Below are positions 22,601 to 29,670 of a stretch of DNA of 44,455 nucleotides, piece after piece. The first letter of the stretch is position 1; every line of letters begins with the position of its first letter. A program made the translations under genes and the position numbers. The notes under the pieces are model-generated. The model saw only the letters and a list, made by a program, of their open reading frames with translations, searched no databases and was not told the DNA's origin. Source of the DNA: a virus; the IMG/VR virus record IMGVR_UViG_3300034374_005054, positions 1-44,455 of that record, one strand, 5' to 3'.

Positions 22601-22878
22601 CGAACGCCGCCGACTCTACGCTCACCATAGATGACAGGTATGTGAGCATCATTGGCTTGCTTATTCAGTAAAGCTGATCGTTGGGAAGCAGAAAAATCGC
22701 CAAAATCAGGAATATCAACAAACAGCTCGACTAGCTCGGTGAACCCGCCGTTAATTTCTTCTAGCGGATTGTTTAATAAACCGCCAGCCGCCTTAAAGGT
22801 ATTTCTAACACCGCTAGTGGCGGCATTGAAGTTAAGATTACTTTTTGTTTCTTTCCAAAGATTGTCTATTAGACCCAT
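19678..22878 (-). CDS. Tail tip host-specificity protein (lambda J-like)
   Basis: The start is the ATG at 22876-22878, sharing a TAATG with the DUF2163-type gene; a 5-codon longer form lacks a site. The 1066-residue protein has the order of gpJ/TipJ proteins: an N-terminal region with IPVIYGERRVGG, VLCEGPVHSIGDIYIDD, a central hub part (CLVCEVGDKVVLNYP), fibronectin-type strands (about 550-640) and a C-terminal variable part. It forms the tail hub and tip and contacts the host. Terminal ASADEVKQIACIYLGG lies at the end. Confidence 0.85.
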   Translation of the reverse strand: MGLIDNLWKETKSNLNFNAATSGVRNTFKAAGGLLNNPLEEINGGFTELVELFVDIPDFGDFSASQRSALLNKQANDAHIPVIYGERRVGGVRVFMETGGTDNQYLYIALVLCEGPVHSIGDIYIDDVLSTDSQFSGLVTIDKKTGESNQTASTTLTEATSWTSTHKLSGLAYLGIRLKYDSNVFSGLPNIQAVVKGRKIYDPRKDSTSDGYDSLLGVSTHRENDVTTWEWTDNNVICLRDYLFDDNYGKGIPSSEIDDVSVKVAANLIDTSVTEYTGASGTTNLYNCNMVVDTSVQIFSNVAAMLKSFRGMLPYSNGVYKIIVDDDPASSTFTFDADNIASGISVQSTSRKDRYNRVIANFVNKEKNYEPDEVSYPETGSAEHTAFLVADNNFIQETTIDLPATTSVYQARDIAKIALEFSRSQNLTVSFTAHQNLTSQNPNATCLVCEVGDKVVLNYPALNFSNKEFKVRAMTINNDSSCSFTLLEHDDTLYTWYEDDEVATVTPPTISVPKVEFIKNPITPSIPTLTVETETDTDGASKRYLLFTATSSTYEFTDYYEINYRIGTSGDYSTVFQKSPRFILYGFTAGSTYQFYYRIIDRFGVASNASATVGFTTTVAHQNDYNGTRIVAGSLTGTQVEDDSLPFEKTEAFSAKSYGGTVANPHYKGYVGPAGSGSGFEASSFAIGGKGYDNDSGTAIKGGVIGYAELGPALQAITENSNSYGHSDFYGAATLLGGYVYGSPPKFTSDVRLAYMNMGGDFVLGAQEAAQTIFSTATTNPVRVNMVSSQGWGDGDVIYITGVSGMTQLNGNSYYIKKISGVAPAFDLYTDIDLTVSVDGTSWSAGSGGTAQNLSRPELITSGTSFTPAAHVRIAWLYGTAYSIYTFQGTTGPFTASHDGLIDRTLAQPEIGDIVVDIDVFASPNVNDCITTMKVSSEANQVGVIGVCAGYNDRGFIPASLAKTTKQTGNEPSEGIKVTLKDEYANLPDQYSMIAVNSIGEGKINVCGQAGNISVGDLIVASDMQGKGMKQSDDIIRSYTVAKSRENVTFASADEVKQIACIYLGG

Positions 22879-23432
22879 TACGCAACACCCCACTTCATGT
22901 CACGAACGGCTTCTGCGGCAAAGTCCATCCCATCATCCGCTGAATCATATTGATGCTGTGAATTGGTGTTTGTTCTCCTTCCGCCAATTCTTTCAAAGTC
23001 AGCCCAATGAGAGTCCGCTGTCAACTCTAATTGACTGCCATCTTCTTCGCTTAGACTCCAAGTGGACAAAAGACCCTTAAACATCAGGACTGGACTACCA
23101 ATGATAGATGACGAAGAATCACAAGCGGCTAGATAGTAAAGAACTTCGCCGTTGTGCCAGTTATACGTCTGCATATACTGTGCAAAACTACCTTCGGCAG
23201 TGGATATAGAAATGCCCAACTGATTGTTTTGCAACGTGGAGCTTTGCGCCACCCCTCCTACATTCACAAATAGCTCGCTTGCTGTGTAAGTATTTGAGTT
23301 GTAAGTCACGTCGATAGGTGCAGATGTATATCGTATAACAGTCGTCGTCAGGTCAACGCTGACTAGATGCAGAATGTATGAAGAGTCCGACTGAAACGAA
23401 GCAAGAGTGCTGGAATTGATAGTCCGTGCCAT
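22878..23432 (-). CDS. DUF2163-type tail hub protein
   Basis: The 184-residue protein opens MARTINSSTLASFQSDSSYI, then HLVSVDLTTTVIRYTSAPIDVTY and EVLYYLAACDSSSSIIGSP, as in DUF2163 tail proteins of siphoviruses, between the distal tail protein and the J-like tip. It ends near DMKWGVA, the spot from which longer relatives continue into another domain, so this one is minimal. It would be part of the hub that joins tube and tip. Coupled to both neighbours. Confidence 0.7.
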   Translation of the reverse strand: MARTINSSTLASFQSDSSYILHLVSVDLTTTVIRYTSAPIDVTYNSNTYTASELFVNVGGVAQSSTLQNNQLGISISTAEGSFAQYMQTYNWHNGEVLYYLAACDSSSSIIGSPVLMFKGLLSTWSLSEEDGSQLELTADSHWADFERIGGRRTNTNSQHQYDSADDGMDFAAEAVRDMKWGVA

Positions 23433-24001
23433 TAGTAAGACTCTCTAAAATCAACTTCAAACGTATACTGATTGTTAGAGTTTAACTCAAATTCCTGAAT
23501 ATCATTGACCAATCTTACCTGCACCGGCACATCATCATAGACAACCGTATGAGATGTTGTCACAGCCTGAAGCAAAGCAGGAAATATTGTCAGCGTTCCA
23601 TTGCCGCTACGATCCTCTGTAACCATGTAGACCTTTGTATGGTTGGAGAACTTGACTAAATCACCTTTAAGTAAAGTCCCAGTAAGCCCCACAGATACAG
23701 TTGTTGCTCCTGCGCTGGCCCCAGAAGTAATCGTGCAAGTGCCGCTGGCAGTCCCGCGAGCCGAACTAATTTCTGTTGGAGTGACTGAAAACTCTCCAAA
23801 CTGACCGCCCTGCGAAACAAGAAATGCGTACACAGGGCCAAACTCTGCCTTAGTAAGCCTGTCATATCTAGCTGAAAACTCCCATCTCTGAGAATTTAAT
23901 GAGCGAACTGTGCGCTTCCCTGAGATAGATGTATTAGAGGTAACCGGAGAATTAGACCTGAAATTGACTGACTGAAACTCTGGATCAGTTGGATAGCTCA
24001 T
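23432..24001 (-). CDS. Distal tail / minor tail protein
   Basis: A 189-residue protein with a strand-rich N terminus (VNFRSNSPVTSNTSISGKRTVRS) and a C-terminal half (VPVQVRLVNDIQEFELNSNN...FEVDFRESY), a closing pattern common in DUF2460-like and other distal tail proteins. A central Gly/Ser/Ala-rich stretch (GTASGTCTITSGASAGATTVS) may be an inserted surface loop or small domain. It lies after the tape measure and overlaps it by 4 bases, as expected for a ring protein closing the tail. Confidence 0.7.
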   Translation of the reverse strand: MSYPTDPEFQSVNFRSNSPVTSNTSISGKRTVRSLNSQRWEFSARYDRLTKAEFGPVYAFLVSQGGQFGEFSVTPTEISSARGTASGTCTITSGASAGATTVSVGLTGTLLKGDLVKFSNHTKVYMVTEDRSGNGTLTIFPALLQAVTTSHTVVYDDVPVQVRLVNDIQEFELNSNNQYTFEVDFRESY

Positions 24002-25977
24002 ACTAAGCCTCTCCTTCCACGATTATTCATTGCTTGGTTAATCATGCTGACAATCATACCTCGTCTTGCGACAAGAAGTTGATCGAATCCTGATGCATCA
24101 TTCGCAGTGATCTGGAAGTTAATATTGACTGTCTCTGACACAGACTGAGTGCCAGTAGAACCCCTGAGTTTCTCATTCGGGGTGACAGTGCCGCTTCCGC
24201 CCATCGTCAGCAGTTCTGGGCCACGTTCTCCGACAACATAGGTTTGACCACCACGAACCTGCCCACCAAGCGCACGGCCCTGATATTGTTGTGACTGAAT
24301 TGATGCTACGTTGGCTAATCCCATTGCTACGATCCCTGCCGCCGCCGCGATACTCCACGGGAGCGGAATCTCTGCAAATGCTTTTGTTGCGGCGGCATAA
24401 GTATCCATAACCGCCTTGCCCGATGCGTAAGCCTTGTGCGCTTCAAATGCTGTCTTGTTGTATTGACCCAAAGCCTGAAGGCCATCAGCCGCAGTCTTGA
24501 TTGCGGCATCTTGAGTCTTCTTGTCTAGCTTTTTCTTTGCTTCACCAAACTCTTCCTCAGTAATGCTTTTCTGAGCAAGGAATAATTTGAGCTTATCTAG
24601 TTGTCTTTGGTACGAAAGGTCTTGCAACCTCTCCTCTTCCAATAGGCCAGCTTGACGTAACTCAGCAATCGCCTTATTTCTATCGTCTTCAAAGGCTTTT
24701 GCCAGCTCTAACTGAGCTTGCTTTAACGCCTCTTGCTCTCTCTGTCTGGCGGCGGCTACCTGTTGACTAATTCGCAATGATTCGCGCTGTTCATCATTTA
24801 GCTCTTTCTGACGCTCTTGTTCATCAATTTGCTGTTGTATTCTTACTGCCGCAATCGTTACTCGCTTCATCTGCTCGTCGTTGAGATTTTTTGTCGCGGC
24901 TGTTGCCATGATCTGCTGGAATACAGATTTACCTTGCTTTTGAGATTGTAGTTCTAATGACTCAATGTAACTCTTGCGGGCGGCCTTCCGAGCCTCTTCT
25001 TCTCGATCTGCTTTCTTTTTGGCCTCTTGATCTGCCTTAAATGCCGCAGTAGCCTCTAACTGCGCTCGACGAGCCTTGATCTGATCTTCAGTAGCACCTT
25101 GCAATGAAAACCTAAACAGCTCTGCCTCGATTGCGCTCATTCTAAGGGTAGCTACTTGTATTCTTCCTTGATTGAGAGTTTCCTCAACAGCCTTTTTCCT
25201 GCGCTTCTGAGCTTCCGTTTCCTCGTCAACCTTGCCGGTTAATATGTCAAAAATATCCGACAGTTCTTTGTAAGCCTGTTTTTGATCTTCTACGTTAGCT
25301 TGCGCTATCAACAATTCTTCGCTTGATTGAGCAAGAGCTTCATCGTAATCGATGACTCCGTTTTTTAGTTGGTAGTAAATAGACGCAACATCTTTCCCGC
25401 CCTTCTGGAAGGTCTGATTCGTGCTTATTGCATCTTGTAAAGATTCTTCTGCTTGCTTGATTGCTTCTCTAGTTTCGCGCATTTGCCGAGCAAGTATTGC
25501 TCCCCTCGCCGCTTTTTCAGCTTCGGTCAGCTCATATATCTTATCTTTGACCCCCTCAAGACCTTTTGTTGCCTTTTCGAGCTGTTCGTTGGCGGCTAGC
25601 AAGCTATTGACAAACGGCCCTGCAATGATCGCGCCGACTGCAATCAATGCACCGACGACAGCACCAGTTGGGCCAAAGATAGAGGCAATCTGCGGCCCCT
25701 GTTGCGCGAATATGCGGAGGCCATCAGTACCCATTTGTGCTTGGACTGCAACATCCTGCAACTGAACAGATAATTGACCAGTAGTATTAGTTAGAGCTGA
25801 GGTTGCGCCCCTATATCCTTTTAAGAGAGGAGGAGCTTTTTTCGTTTGTTTATTTAATCCATCAACGCCGTTTGCCGCTTCATCAGCGGCTTTCTTCATT
25901 CTGGTAAGCTCTTTTTGAGCGGCTTTTGTGCCTACCGTCTCAATCGCAATTTGTAGCTTTTCAATATCTGTTGCCAT
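23998..25977 (-). CDS. Tail tape measure protein
   Basis: The 659-residue protein is largely helical, with long coiled coils rich in Glu, Gln, Arg and Lys (about 150-480) and hydrophobic segments near 110-127 (GAVVGALIAVGAIIAGPFV) and 540-560 (LPWSIAAAAGIVAMGLA). This is the lambda-family tape measure form. Length sets the tail length, so the tail would be somewhat shorter than lambda's. The C-terminal part includes GQVRGGQTYVVGERGPELLT, a motif typical of these proteins. It lies after the chaperone pair as expected. Confidence 0.88.
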   Translation of the reverse strand: MATDIEKLQIAIETVGTKAAQKELTRMKKAADEAANGVDGLNKQTKKAPPLLKGYRGATSALTNTTGQLSVQLQDVAVQAQMGTDGLRIFAQQGPQIASIFGPTGAVVGALIAVGAIIAGPFVNSLLAANEQLEKATKGLEGVKDKIYELTEAEKAARGAILARQMRETREAIKQAEESLQDAISTNQTFQKGGKDVASIYYQLKNGVIDYDEALAQSSEELLIAQANVEDQKQAYKELSDIFDILTGKVDEETEAQKRRKKAVEETLNQGRIQVATLRMSAIEAELFRFSLQGATEDQIKARRAQLEATAAFKADQEAKKKADREEEARKAARKSYIESLELQSQKQGKSVFQQIMATAATKNLNDEQMKRVTIAAVRIQQQIDEQERQKELNDEQRESLRISQQVAAARQREQEALKQAQLELAKAFEDDRNKAIAELRQAGLLEEERLQDLSYQRQLDKLKLFLAQKSITEEEFGEAKKKLDKKTQDAAIKTAADGLQALGQYNKTAFEAHKAYASGKAVMDTYAAATKAFAEIPLPWSIAAAAGIVAMGLANVASIQSQQYQGRALGGQVRGGQTYVVGERGPELLTMGGSGTVTPNEKLRGSTGTQSVSETVNINFQITANDASGFDQLLVARRGMIVSMINQAMNNRGRRGLV

Positions 25978-25979
25978 AA

Positions 25980-26264
25980 CTAAACCTTATGCTTCGCAAG
26001 CTCCATAATTGCTGTGACCTCCCACCAATCCAATTCTGATTGAGTGAGGCGCATATAACTTTCTAACTCAAGATAAGTATGCTCCCTGAGAGAAGTATAC
26101 GCATTCCAACTATCAGTATGTTGCCAAGATAGCTTTGGCGCGTTCAAAAGCTCTGGCGGTGTGACCCCGCGACTTTTCTCAACTTGTTTCAGCGTTTCGT
26201 ATCGACTGATCTTTGAACCTTCGGGAAACTGGTTCATGTGATAGCACCATTTCCCGTAGGTCAC
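25980..26264 (-). CDS. Tail assembly chaperone, downstream (T-like) frame
   Basis: A 94-residue helical protein rich in Trp, Tyr and Glu. The nominal start is a GTG at 26264 with no ribosome-binding site. The same frame stays open upstream to 26291, in the -1 register relative to the preceding gene, and ORF1's last codons pass through TTTT at 26288-26291. Expression as a fusion by -1 frameshifting, like lambda gpGT, is the best explanation. The fusion would read through YRRLIDEFVTYGKW. It would bind the tape measure during tail assembly. Confidence 0.7.
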   Translation of the reverse strand: MTYGKWCYHMNQFPEGSKISRYETLKQVEKSRGVTPPELLNAPKLSWQHTDSWNAYTSLREHTYLELESYMRLTQSELDWWEVTAIMELAKHKV

Positions 26265-26275
26265 AAATTCATCAA

Positions 26276-26647
26276 TCAGTCTTCGGTAAAATTATCCCTA
26301 TCGACAATGAACGCAAATATCTGACTGACAACAATCGGAGAGTTTTCACACAACCACTGAGCATTCTCTTCAGAATATTCAAATGGCTCTCCTCCTTTAT
26401 TCAAGTTGTCCCAGCTAATGATGACGCTTGCCACCATAGGCCATAGATATTCATGGTCTACAAAGTCAATAGACTCTTCATCTTGATACTTCCTGCGCTG
26501 TGCTTTACTTGCTTCGCGCCAAGATTTTGAGTCAGTACCCTTGACCTTAAATACTGCGTCCTCTTTTTCACCAGTTACCTGATTTACGAGCTGGAACTCC
26601 ATCCCAGCTTCGTGCCTTTCAACTGTTGCCAGTTGTTTAATCTCCAT
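26276..26647 (-). CDS. Tail assembly chaperone, upstream (G-like) frame
   Basis: A 123-residue protein between tail tube and tape measure genes, the fixed place of the G chaperone. It begins MEIKQLATVERHEAGMEF, has EKEDAVFKVKGTDSKSW, and ends acidic near NFTED. The length and fold match gpG-type chaperones, which coat the tape measure. GGGGG about 5 bases before the ATG gives the start. Near its 3' end it overlaps the -1 frame used by the next gene. Confidence 0.75.
   Translation of the reverse strand: MEIKQLATVERHEAGMEFQLVNQVTGEKEDAVFKVKGTDSKSWREASKAQRRKYQDEESIDFVDHEYLWPMVASVIISWDNLNKGGEPFEYSEENAQWLCENSPIVVSQIFAFIVDRDNFTED
26288..26291 (-). promoter_or_regulatory. Candidate -1 frameshift site (TTTT)
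   Basis: On the minus strand the codon TTT of the G-like frame is preceded by T, so a single phenylalanine tRNA can slip from TTT to TTT by -1. The -1 frame is open from here to the T-like gene, and a stop (TAA) closes it just upstream, at 26292-26294. No full slippery heptamer is present, so the signal is weaker than lambda's GGGAAAG. Confidence 0.45.
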
Positions 26648-26676
26648 AAAACCCCCTAGGTTTTATTGTTTCTAAA

Positions 26677-27594
26677 TTATGCCGGTGTACGGGTAATAAC
26701 GAGCTGTGAAGCGTCAGCACTGCTGTACAAGGCAACAAAGTCCATGCTCACTGTAACCGCACCTTCCCCTGAAACGTCCGGCTGTCCTGAGTTAAACTTA
26801 ACTCGCGTCAAATCGATGATGTAGTCATTCCCTGCTGTATCTGTCAGTGTGCATACAATGTCAGACTCAGTTTCATTTAGGAACTTCTCGTACAGTGCCT
26901 TGCTGTCGAAGTAAGTGGTTAGTGAACCAGTGACGCGAGACTTGCCAATCGAAGGGCGGCTAGTTGTGTCATCACCTACCGAGAACAAAGGCTCCAGACC
27001 ATTCTCAATAGAAATATCGAGTGCTGTGACTGTTGCGATTGAAGAACCACCTTCATTGATCGATCCAGTAAATGAATCAAACGGTGTATTGCCAATGTCA
27101 GCAGAATAGGTTGATGAAGCAACTTCAGCAGTATCAAGTGCTAAATCCTTACCTACAACCCCGAAAGTAGTGCTAACCATAGCATTTGGGCTGATCGACA
27201 TACTCATTGTGTTGAACTCACACCCTGTATAGCGATGAAACTCTGGAGTTGCCAAATCTGCGAACTTACGCTCAAGAGTGAAAGAGCGACGAGTTGTGCC
27301 TGTCTTTAGGACGTTAGTTGTCCAAGTTCCGCACATCACAGCTTCAAGAATGTCGTCAAATGCTCCGTATTCTAATTCAGCGGAAACATCCCCTGAAACA
27401 GACTTGTTGCCATGACGAAAATCTTCGACCTGCCGGTCACCGCGCAGTTTCTCTGATTCAATGCCATCTTTTGACAAAGCCAAAGTCGTTCCTGTGTGCG
27501 GTAAAGGAGTCCAAGTTGGTGTTGCTGGAGTAGTTCCATAGGTACTCTCTGCAATAAAGTGCAGGGAATGTTGTGCGCCGTTTGCGATAGCCAT
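26677..27594 (-). CDS. Major tail tube protein
   Basis: The 305-residue protein starts MAIANGAQHSLHFIAESTYG, then TPATPTWTPLPHTG and SKDGIESEKLRGDRQVEDFRHG, the typical opening of phage tail tube proteins of the TTP/Phage_tail_2 group. It ends with a strand-rich second half and VSMDFVALYSS. Hexameric rings of it build the tail shaft around the tape measure. Location between the tail terminator and chaperones agrees. AGGAAAA upstream gives the start. Confidence 0.85.
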   Translation of the reverse strand: MAIANGAQHSLHFIAESTYGTTPATPTWTPLPHTGTTLALSKDGIESEKLRGDRQVEDFRHGNKSVSGDVSAELEYGAFDDILEAVMCGTWTTNVLKTGTTRRSFTLERKFADLATPEFHRYTGCEFNTMSMSISPNAMVSTTFGVVGKDLALDTAEVASSTYSADIGNTPFDSFTGSINEGGSSIATVTALDISIENGLEPLFSVGDDTTSRPSIGKSRVTGSLTTYFDSKALYEKFLNETESDIVCTLTDTAGNDYIIDLTRVKFNSGQPDVSGEGAVTVSMDFVALYSSADASQLVITRTPA

Positions 27595-27599
27595 TTTTC

Positions 27600-28007
27600 C
27601 TACCTCGCGTCAGTATAAGTTTGAAAATCGACTGTCACTGGCACGAAATGAAACGCACCCTCAGTCACAGCAGGATCAATCGAAACAGATCGAATCCTGA
27701 CATTTAGACCATTATAAGACAAAACAGTGCCTCTCTTAAAATGATCTGCCACAGAATCAGGAATCGTAGAACGCCCTGCCCCTGCTGGATAAACAACATC
27801 TATTTGATAAATGCCGTTTGTTTCATCCTTGCCAGTAGAGCCAAGCCCTGCTTGTACCGTTCCTGTTGGTAAAAAGGATGGACTAAGAAAAGTTTGATTT
27901 GCCTCTGGCTCAAACTTTGTATTCGGCCAAGCGATAGAATATCCGCCACTCAGTGTCGATAACCTACCATCTAATGCCGCCTGAAGATCATTGAAATGAG
28001 TAGCCAT
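27600..28007 (-). CDS. Tail terminator protein (DUF4128-like, gpU-like)
   Basis: The 135-residue protein has an N-terminal helix (HFNDLQAALDGRLSTL), the NQTFLSPSFLPTGT segment (about 38-52) and closes VPVTVDFQTYTDAR. This is the pattern of DUF4128 and other tail terminators of the gpU fold. It caps the tail tube and joins it to the connector. It lies between the HK97 gp10-like and tube genes and overlaps the former by a TAATG junction. Confidence 0.75.
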   Translation of the reverse strand: MATHFNDLQAALDGRLSTLSGGYSIAWPNTKFEPEANQTFLSPSFLPTGTVQAGLGSTGKDETNGIYQIDVVYPAGAGRSTIPDSVADHFKRGTVLSYNGLNVRIRSVSIDPAVTEGAFHFVPVTVDFQTYTDAR

Positions 28008-28450
28008 TAAACAGCTCCCCCAGCTCGTATTTTGGAGATGAGCTTTCTAATGTTAATCCTGACCATTCCTGCCGGAGCTTGCTTAGAGAACCCATTGACA
28101 GTCTTGCCTGTTGGATTCTTTGGAGGATTTGGATACAAGCCATATTCCACAACCCTCGCATATGGAAGATTGTTAGCCATGTAAAAAGTCTGCCCTAGTT
28201 TTAAAGAGTCAACGGTTTTGTTGATTCTTGCGATGGACTTTTTGCCACTACGGTCAACAGACTTAGTTCTACCCTGCGGGAAATTTCCCTTGGATGCATA
28301 CCAATTATTGATTAGCAGACCTTTATCTTTAGGGGTTTGCCTGATGATTGCTCGTGCAGTTACGCCAATTAAGTTTTTGACGCGCTTTTCCGCCTTATCA
28401 ATAATCCTTGCAGTAGCACCTTCCAGCCTTTTGCCAAACTTACGACTCAC
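28007..28450 (-). CDS. HK97 gp10-like neck / tail completion protein
   Basis: The 147-residue basic protein has two N-terminal helices (about 8-40, VKNLIGVTARAIIRQTP), then GLLINNWYASKG and NNLPYARVVEYG, which are recurrent in gp10-like proteins. It would sit at the neck between head and tail. The region is rich in Lys and Arg, and the C terminus is basic. It follows the head-closure gene with an ATGA overlap. Confidence 0.75.
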   Translation of the reverse strand: MSRKFGKRLEGATARIIDKAEKRVKNLIGVTARAIIRQTPKDKGLLINNWYASKGNFPQGRTKSVDRSGKKSIARINKTVDSLKLGQTFYMANNLPYARVVEYGLYPNPPKNPTGKTVNGFSKQAPAGMVRINIRKLISKIRAGGAV

Positions 28451-28797
28451 TTTCTCACCTGCAAGTTACACGCTAGTACAGTACCAGCCGGTTGAATGTT
28501 AGATACTGCAACAACTCGAAAGTTTTGACTATCAAGAGATACAGTATCTCCTACTTGATAAGCATGGCCTTCTGCTAAGACTCGACGATCACCCGCCTCA
28601 ATATTATCTAAGGTTAGCTCTTCGGCAGAATAATCAAACACGCAAGCGTACTTTGTAAACGTCGTAGTAGTTTGCGTCTTCTTGCCTGTCGTCGCGTCAT
28701 ACGCTCCATCTGCCGTACGAGTGAACGTCAACTGCCTCCCGAACTTCTGAAGCAAGGCTCCAGCACTATTCTGTAACGCAGTGTAATTGAAGCTCAT
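28447..28797 (-). CDS. Head closure / head-tail joining protein
   Basis: The 116-residue strand-rich protein includes GRQLTFTRTADGAYDATTG, a central YACVFDYSAEE segment and VSLDSQNFRVVAVSNIQPAG, typical of small head-closure (SPP1 gp16 / lambda FII-like) proteins. It would plug the connector after packaging. Its gene lies between the adaptor and gp10-like genes and overlaps both by 4 bases. Confidence 0.7.
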   Translation of the reverse strand: MSFNYTALQNSAGALLQKFGRQLTFTRTADGAYDATTGKKTQTTTTFTKYACVFDYSAEELTLDNIEAGDRRVLAEGHAYQVGDTVSLDSQNFRVVAVSNIQPAGTVLACNLQVRK

Positions 28798-29270
28798 AGT
28801 CTTCCTACGATAGTCGCCGGTTGCACCAGTTTACTCAGCGCAGAGGTAAGCGCAGGGGTAATCGTACGGTTCTCGCTGTTATCAGCGTATTGAATCTCAA
28901 TATCACCGATCTTCTCGCGGATTGTCCTGCGGTCTTGGTTATTTAGTTCTGAATACCCGTCTGCTTCGACTTTAACAGCCTCGTACACGGCTTTCTTCAC
29001 TTGGGCAGGTATTTCCGTCGCATCAGCATAATAGCCGTCTATGAGGGCTTCTGTGCGAGGCCATTGGAGGAGTTGATTTTCATTAGCTTTGTTACCAATG
29101 AACACTAATTGTTCAAAGTAATCCATTGCACGAAGCACATAGCGTTCAAGCACTGTGTCTGAATCTGACGCACTAATCCCTCGTGCGTTCGCCCATGCGC
29201 GATAATCAGCTAGGGTAATGTAAGAATTAGCCCCAGAAACGACTGACCCATCTTCGACTACAAGTGCCAT
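28794..29270 (-). CDS. Head-tail adaptor, DnaT-like domain
   Basis: The 158-residue protein has the opening VEDGSVVSGANSYITLADYRAW and then ANENQLLQWPRTEALIDG, the hallmark of phage proteins labelled DnaT-like or gp6-type connector proteins, found just after the coat gene. It is helical in its second half. It would bind under the portal as the first adaptor ring. It starts in a TAATG junction with a small upstream gene. Confidence 0.8.
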   Translation of the reverse strand: MALVVEDGSVVSGANSYITLADYRAWANARGISASDSDTVLERYVLRAMDYFEQLVFIGNKANENQLLQWPRTEALIDGYYADATEIPAQVKKAVYEAVKVEADGYSELNNQDRRTIREKIGDIEIQYADNSENRTITPALTSALSKLVQPATIVGRL

Positions 29271-29443
29271 TACTCTTCCTCTTTGAACCCGCCGGATTTG
29301 TATGCCGGAATCATTGACTCGTGTGCATACGCAACTCTGCCGTCAGCGTGAACCATCTTTGTCGTCCCTTTCGGGGCAGATGTAGTTTCAACGACAACCT
29401 CTTCTTCGACAGCCACTTCCTCAACCACGTCTTTCTTAGCCAT
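29270..29443 (-). CDS. Small acidic head-region protein, 57 aa
   Basis: A frame from the ATG at 29441-29443 to a TAA at 29270-29272, sharing a TAATG with the adaptor gene. The N-terminal half is very acidic (DVVEEVAVEEEVVVE), and the C-terminal half reads MVHADGRVAYAHESMIPAYK then SGGFKE. This half aligns with the end of the neighbour at 29446 (same MV..G..A..H.SM...YKSGG.KE), so the two are tandem paralogues. A short C-terminal domain of this sort is known in small phage head proteins. Role unproven. Confidence 0.75.
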   Translation of the reverse strand: MAKKDVVEEVAVEEEVVVETTSAPKGTTKMVHADGRVAYAHESMIPAYKSGGFKEEE

Positions 29444-29445
29444 GA

Positions 29446-29625
29446 TTATGCTTCCTTGTAACCGCCTGATTTGTAGTCTTCAACCATTGATGGATGAACA
29501 CTTGCTGTCTTGCCCTCGTCATTAACCATTGTGACAAGCGCATTGGATTCTTTCTTTGGAGCCGCCTTCTTAACCGCTGGCTTCTTAGCCGGAGCTTTCT
29601 TTGCGGTAGTCTTTGATTCTGCCAT
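29446..29625 (-). CDS. Small basic head-region protein, 59 aa
   Basis: The start chosen is the ATG at 29623-29625 (MAESKTTAKK), preceded by GAGGAAG; the frame to 29643 adds 6 codons without a better site. Residues 5-28 are a Lys/Ala/Pro tail (AKKAPAKKPAVKKAAPKK), histone-H1-like in composition. The C-terminal half is a paralogue of the 29270 product. It lies after the coat gene terminator and may bind DNA or coat. Function unknown. Confidence 0.7.
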   Translation of the reverse strand: MAESKTTAKKAPAKKPAVKKAAPKKESNALVTMVNDEGKTASVHPSMVEDYKSGGYKEA

Positions 29626-29641
29626 CTTCAGCTTCCTCATC

Positions 29642-29664
29642 AAAAACGGGGGCCGAAGCCCCCG
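29642..29664 (-). terminator. Terminator after the major coat gene
   Basis: On the minus strand CGGGGGC and GCCCCCG (29647-29653, 29658-29664) form a perfect 7-bp stem with a stable TTCG loop, followed by TTTTTG. It lies 7 bases after the coat gene stop. It probably reduces read-through, giving a high coat level and lower expression of the connector genes. Confidence 0.85.
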
Positions 29665-29670
29665 CTACTT

